Positions 62,047 to 64,000 of a stretch of DNA of 64,000 nucleotides are shown here, one piece after another. Position 1 is the stretch's first letter; every line of letters begins with the position of its first letter. This DNA comes from Kribbella caucasensis. GTDB taxonomy: Bacteria > Actinomycetota > Actinomycetes > Propionibacteriales > Kribbellaceae. The stretch is from positions 40,831 through 104,830 of the forward strand of contig NZ_SNWQ01000024.1 in assembly GCF_004361855.1 (NCBI RefSeq). Reading direction: 5' to 3'. The notes beneath the pieces are model-generated. The model made no database searches. It had not been told where the DNA came from and saw only the letters and a list, made by a program, of their open reading frames with translations. A program made the position numbers and the translations under genes.

Positions 62047-62652
62047 TCATCCCGCCGCCGCGCCGACCATCGCCTCCATGAGATCGGCAGCCTCTTCGCT
62101 CGTGAGCGATCCCTCCCGGACGAGCGAGTGCCATGTCACGAACGAGATCGCGTGGCCGACGGCTGCCGCCGTGCGCACGCGCACCCGACCTCGCTCGCGG
62201 CGTCCCGTCATCAGTGAACGAGCGACGTGGCGGAAGTATCCGACGAACGCCTCGCGGGCCGCCGGCGGGACAGCATCGATGTCGCGGATGCCTACCGAGA
62301 GCATCGCCTCCGTTTCCTCGTACCACCGATACAGTTCGCGCACCGCGACGCGAAAGCGCTCGTTGGGTGAGGCGATGCCGACCCACGACGTCGGGTCGGG
62401 CATGGGGTGCCGCTCGTAGTAGTGGGCGTTGCACGCCTCGAACAGCACCTGGAGATCGGGGAAGTGGTTGTACACCGTGGCGCGCTGCACGCCCGCGCGC
62501 TCGGCGATGGCCTTGATGGTCGTCTTCGCGGGGCCGAGCGTTTCGTGGAGCTCGACCGTCGCTTCAACGATTCGTTGCCGGGTCTCGGCTTCGGTGAGCG
62601 CACGCTTCGTCTTCCGGTAGGGGCGTGGCGACGCTATGTTCGCTGAACACAT
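62047..62652 (-). CDS. TetR-family transcriptional regulator
   Basis: 201 residues: N-terminal helix-turn-helix (IVEATVELHETLGPAKTTIK, AIAERAGVQRATVYNHFPDL) and a helical ligand domain (NERFRVAVRELYRWYEETEA). The ATG at 62652 overlaps one of two operator-like repeats. Divergent from a cupin gene 74 bases away and probably its repressor. Sits between two IS701-type ends, so it may have been carried in by transposition. Confidence 0.88.
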   Translation of the reverse strand: MCSANIASPRPYRKTKRALTEAETRQRIVEATVELHETLGPAKTTIKAIAERAGVQRATVYNHFPDLQVLFEACNAHYYERHPMPDPTSWVGIASPNERFRVAVRELYRWYEETEAMLSVGIRDIDAVPPAAREAFVGYFRHVARSLMTGRRERGRVRVRTAAAVGHAISFVTWHSLVREGSLTSEEAADLMEAMVGAAAG

Positions 62653-62713
62653 ATGTTAGCCAATCTTGACAGGGCACTTCGCTGCTGCTTCATTGTACGC
62701 ATGTGTCAGCCAA
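62650..62713. promoter_or_regulatory. TetR/cupin intergenic promoter with paired operator-like repeats
   Basis: CATATGTTAGCCAA (62650-62663) and CATGTGTCAGCCAA (62700-62713) are direct repeats matching at 12 of 14 bases, 50 bases apart, one over each gene's start region. Between them TTGACA (62666-62671) is a good rightward -35; a -10 (TTCATT or CATTGT) lies near 62689-62696. A TetR binding both repeats would bracket the cupin promoter. Confidence 0.55.
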
Positions 62714-62726
62714 ATGGAGGTGCGGC

Positions 62727-63248
62727 ATGAGTGCAGGGACTGTAGCGGCCACGACCGTCAAGGTTGTCCAGCCCGGTGAAGGTCGGCGCGGCGGATTGAT
62801 GCCCGGCGTCGGGGTGATCTTCAAGATCGACGGTGTCGACTCCGGTGGCGCCCTCGCCGTCGTCGAACACCCCTTCGAGGTCGGCGGACTCGTCCCGCCC
62901 CACGTCCACCACCGCGAGGATGAGATCTCCATCGTGCTCGAGGGCGAGATCGGCTTCCGGTCCGAGGACAAGGAGATCGTGCTCGGCCCGGGCGGATACA
63001 TCGTGAAGCCGCGCGGCGAGGTCCACGCGATGTGGAACGCCGGGCCGACGCCGGCGCGCATGATCGAGATCATCTCGCCTGCCGGACTCGAAGAGCTCTT
63101 CCGGACGGTCGTCAGCCTGACCGAGCGCGGCGAAGCAGAGATGTCGAAGATCGTCGAGCTCGCGAACCGCTACGAGGTCCCAATCGCGGAACCCGAATGG
63201 TTCGCGGACGTCATCCAGCGCTACCAGCTCTCCATGCCGACGCCTTAG
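62727..63248 (+). CDS. Cupin-domain protein
   Basis: 173 residues with a single cupin: metal-site motif PPHVHHREDEISIVLEGEIG near 66 (two or three His and a Glu) and GGYIVKPRGEVHAMWN as the second motif with its His. A helical C-terminal tail (about 120-173). ATG at 62727 with GGAGG 6 bases upstream. Divergent from a TetR regulator. Such proteins include dioxygenases, isomerases and quercetinase-like enzymes; no specific reaction can be assigned. Confidence 0.85.
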   Translation: MSAGTVAATTVKVVQPGEGRRGGLMPGVGVIFKIDGVDSGGALAVVEHPFEVGGLVPPHVHHREDEISIVLEGEIGFRSEDKEIVLGPGGYIVKPRGEVHAMWNAGPTPARMIEIISPAGLEELFRTVVSLTERGEAEMSKIVELANRYEVPIAEPEWFADVIQRYQLSMPTP

Positions 63249-63253
63249 TCCGG

Positions 63254-63280
63254 GGCCGCCTGGACGTAAGCCAGGCGGCC
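63254..63280 (+). terminator. Hairpin terminator after the cupin gene
   Basis: Perfect 10-bp stem GGCCGCCTGG / CCAGGCGGCC with a 7-base loop, 5 bases past the cupin stop codon. Confidence 0.8.
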
Positions 63281-63298
63281 TACACCCGTTCGCGATGG

Positions 63299-63347
63299 AC
63301 TACCTGCTCGACAGGAACACGATCACGATCTACGGCTGTAGTACTAG
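63299..63347 (+). repeat. Inverted IS701-type 3'-end remnant
   Basis: 49 bases whose complement matches the left end of the IS701-type element (59199-59248) at all but about five positions, including the stop-proximal codons of the transposase (RQE, HDHDLRL). Nothing else of this second copy is visible, so the TetR/cupin pair is bracketed by inverted IS701-type ends. Confidence 0.75.
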
Positions 63348-63349
63348 CC

Positions 63350-63390
63350 CCAAACAAATCAAAGTAACCTGCGACTCCATCCACTCGCCT
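63350..63390 (+). repeat. Right copy of the Rieske 3'-end direct repeat
   Basis: Starts 2 bases after the inverted IS701-type end and matches 58336-58377 with one substitution in the first 32 bases and a small indel near the end. It is not followed by a stop in frame and no Rieske gene lies here, so it is a duplicate and not a gene. Confidence 0.7.
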
Positions 63391-63427
63391 AATCCTGAAT
63401 CCGTGGACCGGGAACGGTGGTTCGACT

Positions 63428-64000
63428 TCAGGGGTCTGGTGTGGGGTCGGTGATTCGGTGGGTGCCGGTGGGTGTGACGTGGAAGCGGTAGCCGTGGGGT
63501 GTGGTCCACTCCAGCGTCTTGCGGTCCAGGCGCCTGACCTTCCAGCGGCCGTGGGTCTTGACCCTGTGGGCGTAGCGCCGCAGGGGTGCGAGATTCTCGG
63601 TTCCGGTCTGACCGGGTGGCCCGAGGGGGTCGTACGGGCGGATGTGGTCCAGGTCCATGGCCCGGTCGGTCTCGCGGGTGCCGTACGGGAACTGCTCGAT
63701 CGGGTGGATCAGCTTGACCCGTTCCCGGATCCGGTCCGGGATCTCGTAACAGTCAACACCGACCGCGTCGTTGAGGTCGATGACCGGCTTGACGATGTAG
63801 GGGCCGTGGCCGATGAGTTCGGCGAGTTGGCTGGCCAGCAGCGGGCCGAGGCCCTCGACCCGCAGGATCCCGTCGCCGGTGGCCAGGGTGTGGTCGGTCA
63901 GGTGCACGTAGATCTCGGTCTGCCCGGGCCGCACCCGCCCACCCGAGCGACCCCGACCGGCTGCGGGCGCGGTGGCGTAGGCGTCGTGTTTGATCTGGGC
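63428..64000 (-). CDS. DUF222/HNH endonuclease protein, C-terminal part (5' end outside window)
   Basis: The frame is open from the window's right edge to the TGA at 63428 (190 codons). The HNH region is present: MDLDHIRPYDPLGPPGQTGT then ENLAPLRRYAHRVKTHGRW and the closing HGYRFHVTPTGTHRI. This matches the C-terminal domain of the actinobacterial DUF222-HNH (13E12-like) family. Members are numerous and often sit beside mobile elements. No start in the window; the GTG at 63934 is internal. Confidence 0.85.
   Translation of the reverse strand, partial: AQIKHDAYATAPAAGRGRSGGRVRPGQTEIYVHLTDHTLATGDGILRVEGLGPLLASQLAELIGHGPYIVKPVIDLNDAVGVDCYEIPDRIRERVKLIHPIEQFPYGTRETDRAMDLDHIRPYDPLGPPGQTGTENLAPLRRYAHRVKTHGRWKVRRLDRKTLEWTTPHGYRFHVTPTGTHRITDPTPDP

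Overview
The window is 64 kb of very GC-rich DNA with the marks of an actinomycete (Actinomycetota): GTG and TTG starts, 4-base ATGA/GTGA gene overlaps, several probable leaderless genes, BlaI/M56 pairs, a DUF5997/LysR-domain pair, a DUF222-HNH gene and a large NAD-glutamate dehydrogenase. Gene content would suit a Kribbella- or Nocardioides-like member of the Propionibacteriales, but the genus is inference only. There are no rRNA or tRNA genes and no CRISPR array.

Region 1 (1-29 kb) is rich in secreted proteins and metal handling. It holds an SBBP beta-propeller protein, an acetyl-CoA synthetase, three LVIVD-type secreted proteins, a 1243-aa fusion of two phosphoesterases, an M36 metalloprotease, and two copper modules (blaI - M56 - copC/copD, and merR - copZ - copA). 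It also holds a three-gene DUF4331 operon and a DUF6299-like secreted protein. Several genes end in clear hairpin terminators.

Region 2 (29-46 kb) is metabolic. A complete branched-chain-amino-acid-type ABC transporter (livKHMGF) lies directly downstream of a split aconitase-X hydratase, which is divergent from an N-terminally short NAD-glutamate dehydrogenase. Together they suggest uptake and breakdown of a hydroxyproline-like or other amino acid into glutamate and 2-oxoglutarate. A single-chain 1830-aa acyl-CoA carboxylase follows. At about 46.08 kb, 5'-truncated DUF4386 and TetR genes are joined head to head, as if one deletion removed both starts.

Region 3 (46.6-58.4 kb) has a class A penicillin-binding protein and then the most interesting locus of the window. 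Four genes, each overlapping the next by 4 bases behind one strong promoter, encode a cytoplasmic-looking subtilase with 18 proline triplets at its C-terminus, a B12-type radical SAM enzyme of the RiPP C-methyltransferase kind, a 111-aa protein resembling the subtilase's own N-terminal prodomain, and a 2OG-Fe(II) oxygenase. This looks like a peptide or protein modification system. After it come a PPOX protein, an MFS carrier, the DUF5997/LysR-domain pair, and a redox operon of secreted protein, DUF6529 membrane protein and Rieske lipoprotein.

Region 4 (58.4-64 kb) is accessory. It lies between the Rieske gene and a decayed 41-bp repeat of that gene's 3' end. It contains an orphan holin-like gene, an IS701-type remnant split by an IS1634-type element with a 352-bp target duplication, and a TetR/cupin pair followed by an inverted IS701-type end. 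Just outside it is the 3' part of a DUF222-HNH endonuclease gene that runs off the window.
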